From Oreocharis arfaki (taxonomy: Eukaryota > Chordata > Aves > Passeriformes > Paramythiidae), in the NCBI GenBank assembly GCA_013398015.1, contig VZRR01002858.1, positions 248,001-312,000 on the forward strand: a stretch of 64,000 nt of DNA, read 5' to 3'. Position numbers and translations under genes: made by a program. Of the stretch, positions 61,983 through 64,000 are shown one piece after another (position 1 is the stretch's first letter; every line of letters starts with the position of its first letter). The notes beneath the pieces are model-generated. The model did not search any database. It was given only the letters and a program-made list of their open reading frames with translations, and had not been told where the DNA came from.

Positions 61983-62092
61983 TTTTAGTGCTCTGCATTT
62001 GGCTTCCTGTGTGATCTTGGGCAAGTCACTTAGCTTGTCTGTGAGAAGCCCTCATGGGTGTTGTGAGGTTAAATGCCATAAGGATGCATGAG
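61983..62092 (+). mobile_element. MIR-type SINE relic, plus strand
   Basis: TTGGCTTCCTGTGTGATCTT, GGGCAAGTCACTTAGCTTGT, CTGTGAGAAG, GGGTGTTGTGAGGTTAAATG and CCATAAGGATGCATGA follow the MIR core (GTGTGACCTTGGGCAAGTTACTTAACCTCTCTG, then GTTGTTGTGAGGATTAAATG). The CTTGGGCAAGTCACTTA word is the most conserved part of the CORE-SINE. Confidence 0.7.
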
Positions 62093-64000
62093 GTTTTCTT
62101 GTGTGTTTCTATTAGTGGGCTTATACAAAGTTTGAAGATAAAATTAGCAAAACCAGTCCTTCTTCATCAGCCCTTTCTGTGTCCCAAATAATTTCCATGT
62201 TTGAAAAAAACCCCACACATAAAAGTTGCCGTATAACCAGATTTCACAAACCCACTTGCATTTATACCTGAACAAATGATGTCTCCCTTCAGTGATCGCT
62301 GTTGAATCTAATGTTGATGGCGATATGGGCAGTGTGATCTGCTTCTGCAGAGAGTGTGGCTCAGAGCCATTCTGATGTTAAAAAAGGGACAGAAACAATC
62401 AGTAACCCCTGCTGCCAGGCAAAGGAAGGATGAGGGCTGGGGCAGACAAAAGCTTAATCTTTCTCTTTCTCTCTGTTTTTCTAAGAGTTTGAGCTAATCG
62501 CTGATAACCAACACTAAAACATCTGAATCATAAATCTGTTCAGCTGCTGTGTGACTCACAACAAACAGAGTATGAACTGTTTGTGCCTTAGCTATTCCCT
62601 TCCCTGCTGAGCTCTGCCATGAGTTATCTCACATATAACCCCTTCTCGGAGTCTTTGCAGGTTTAAAGCAAAATTCCCTTAATGCTTTTTACATTTAAAT
62701 CATTGGGGCACTCTTCCTGTGCTAGCTCCCTTTTAAGGTAAGTTTAGGCAGAAGATGAAATCACAGCAAAGGAAGTCCGAAGACCAGGGGTGCAGCCTGC
62801 ACACTCATCTTTCTCCCTTCTCTCCCACTCCCCCCACCAAGAGCTGGGACTCCTGCTTCCCGCTATTGTGAGAATTAATCCTTTAGTGCTCCTTGCTGCT
62901 CTACCTTCCATGTAGCCAATAAGCACAGAGTGACTGAAAGATTGGATCTGTGTCCAGAGGAATGAATAGCAATGGATCACACCGCCCTAGCTCTTTTGCA
63001 AGTGTGCTGTTAGGAAAATATCAGCATTTGGTTTTCGTTTGAAAACTAATTAAGATATCTCAGTTTATACAAAAGCGAGTCTGAACATTTTTGGATTTTT
63101 TTTTTCTTTGTTTCTTTCTTCTCGGATCATGGACACTGGGGAGGAGGGGGGAAGGAAATTCCTAGCTTTGGACCCCAGCTGGAAATCAATACAAAGATAG
63201 TCCTGAATGCTATTCCTTGGCTGCTGGCTGTGGATGTGCTCCTGTGTTGACTGAGGCTGCCCACAGTATGAACAGGTGGACTTTTTCAACACTAAAATTT
63301 ATTTTGGAGGAAAAGGAAGTGACGTTACTTTGTTGTGGTTGCTCCACTGTCTTCTGTGCAAGAAACCCTGGAATGAGCAGATTTTGTAGGCTGCAGAGTA
63401 GGATGTGATTTTTTTTTTTTTTTGTTTGCCTTTTCTTCTTCTATTTTGACTGTGTGGAAATAGTGTGGAGGTTATTGAGTTCAAACGACTTCCTGAGATT
63501 TCTGCGTGCTGGAAGGGAATGACTTGGGAAACAATCTTTGGAGTTCCTCTTACAGAAGCTTTATTAGCAAGGCTGAGTCAGAGGAAATGTTGCCAGACAT
63601 CAGCACAGTGGGAATGAGTTCTCTGGGAGTGACCAGGTCAGAGTCACCTGAACTCATGGGCAAGTAGGTTTTTCAAACAGTAGCAGCATGTGAGTGCATT
63701 GATCTGAGAGCAGGGGTGTGCAGAAAAGAGCTGTGCTCAGTCTTGGAAGATCTGAGTCCGAAATGTTGCAGTGCAGAGCACAAGTGAGGCTCTCCGTGCT
63801 CTCTTTTAAGGAGCTTTGGAAATTGCAGGATTGTTTTATGCTCAAATGCTTTGTACGCATTTTACTCGAAAGATCGAAGGGGACTGCCGTAGGGACACTA
63901 AAATATGAGGAGTATGTAACTATGACAGTTTGGGAGGGATGGCAGGCACCTTCTGAAAGGAGACTCTAAGCCAGTAGTGGTTTTCACAGTGGAGATGCCT
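62093..64000. other. Non-coding sequence, no gene recognised
   Basis: Unique non-coding DNA. A T-run lies at 63409-63423. An interval at 62661-62738 is flanked by a fair acceptor (CGGAGTCTTTGCAG) and a strong donor (TTTTAAGGTAAGTTT), but all three frames contain stops, so it could only be a non-coding RNA exon. Confidence 0.5.

Noticed and set aside
62661..62738. Interval between a fair acceptor and a strong donor
   Set aside because: All three frames contain stops, so it is not a coding exon. A non-coding RNA exon remains possible but unsupported.
1..64000. tRNA, rRNA, microRNA-like hairpins, and endogenous retroviral LTRs
   Set aside because: Looked for by eye on both strands; no functional cloverleaf with both internal promoter boxes, no rRNA signature and no paired LTRs were seen. 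Weakly conserved elements could still have been missed without a search tool.

Overview
The window reads as a stretch of bird nuclear genome, intronic or intergenic, with no protein-coding exon that I can recognise. Three things support this. The identifiable interspersed repeats are nearly all short, 5'-truncated CR1 LINE fragments, some with the 3' end typical of avian CR1 (imperfect ATTCTATG-like repeats). Repeat density is low. No mammalian Alu, L1 or B1 elements are visible. CpG is depleted almost everywhere except one strong island, as expected for methylated vertebrate DNA. The species and the locus cannot be named from sequence alone.

Layout. Positions 1-25.8 kb are repeat-poor non-coding DNA. 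They hold an A-rich simple repeat (133-208), CR1 fragments near 9.3, 9.8, 11.7-12.2, 16.3-16.7 and 24.5-24.95 kb, an ancient MIR-type SINE near 18.8 kb, a diverged two-copy repeat at 8.2-8.45 kb, and a pyrimidine-rich block (21.1-22.0 kb) followed by a purine-rich block (22.1-23.9 kb). At 25.8-27.35 kb there is a strong CpG island whose centre is lost in a 976-base run of N (25905-26880). This is the only clear promoter in the window and the likely site of a first exon. From 27.4 to 64 kb the sequence is again non-coding. It holds CR1 fragments near 30.3, 44.5, 52.7-53.0, 56.2-56.9 and 59.7-60.5 kb, MIR-type remnants near 59.2 and 62.0 kb, a 22-bp minisatellite at 57.2 kb, and a near-identical 68-bp local duplication at 44.29 and 46.10 kb. 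It also has several AT-rich, homeodomain-motif-rich segments that look like candidate conserved enhancers.

Open frames in the window are best explained as chance frames, simple-repeat translations or frames created by the run of N. The one exception is a CR1 ORF2 C-terminal remnant at 16.4-16.7 kb (minus strand). I found no unusual gene system. The observations most worth following are the assembly gap inside the CpG island, the 44.3/46.1 kb duplication, the candidate enhancers, and the MIR-type and old CR1 relics. Calls of enhancers and exons are inferences from composition and splice-like motifs; cross-species alignment or RNA data would decide them.
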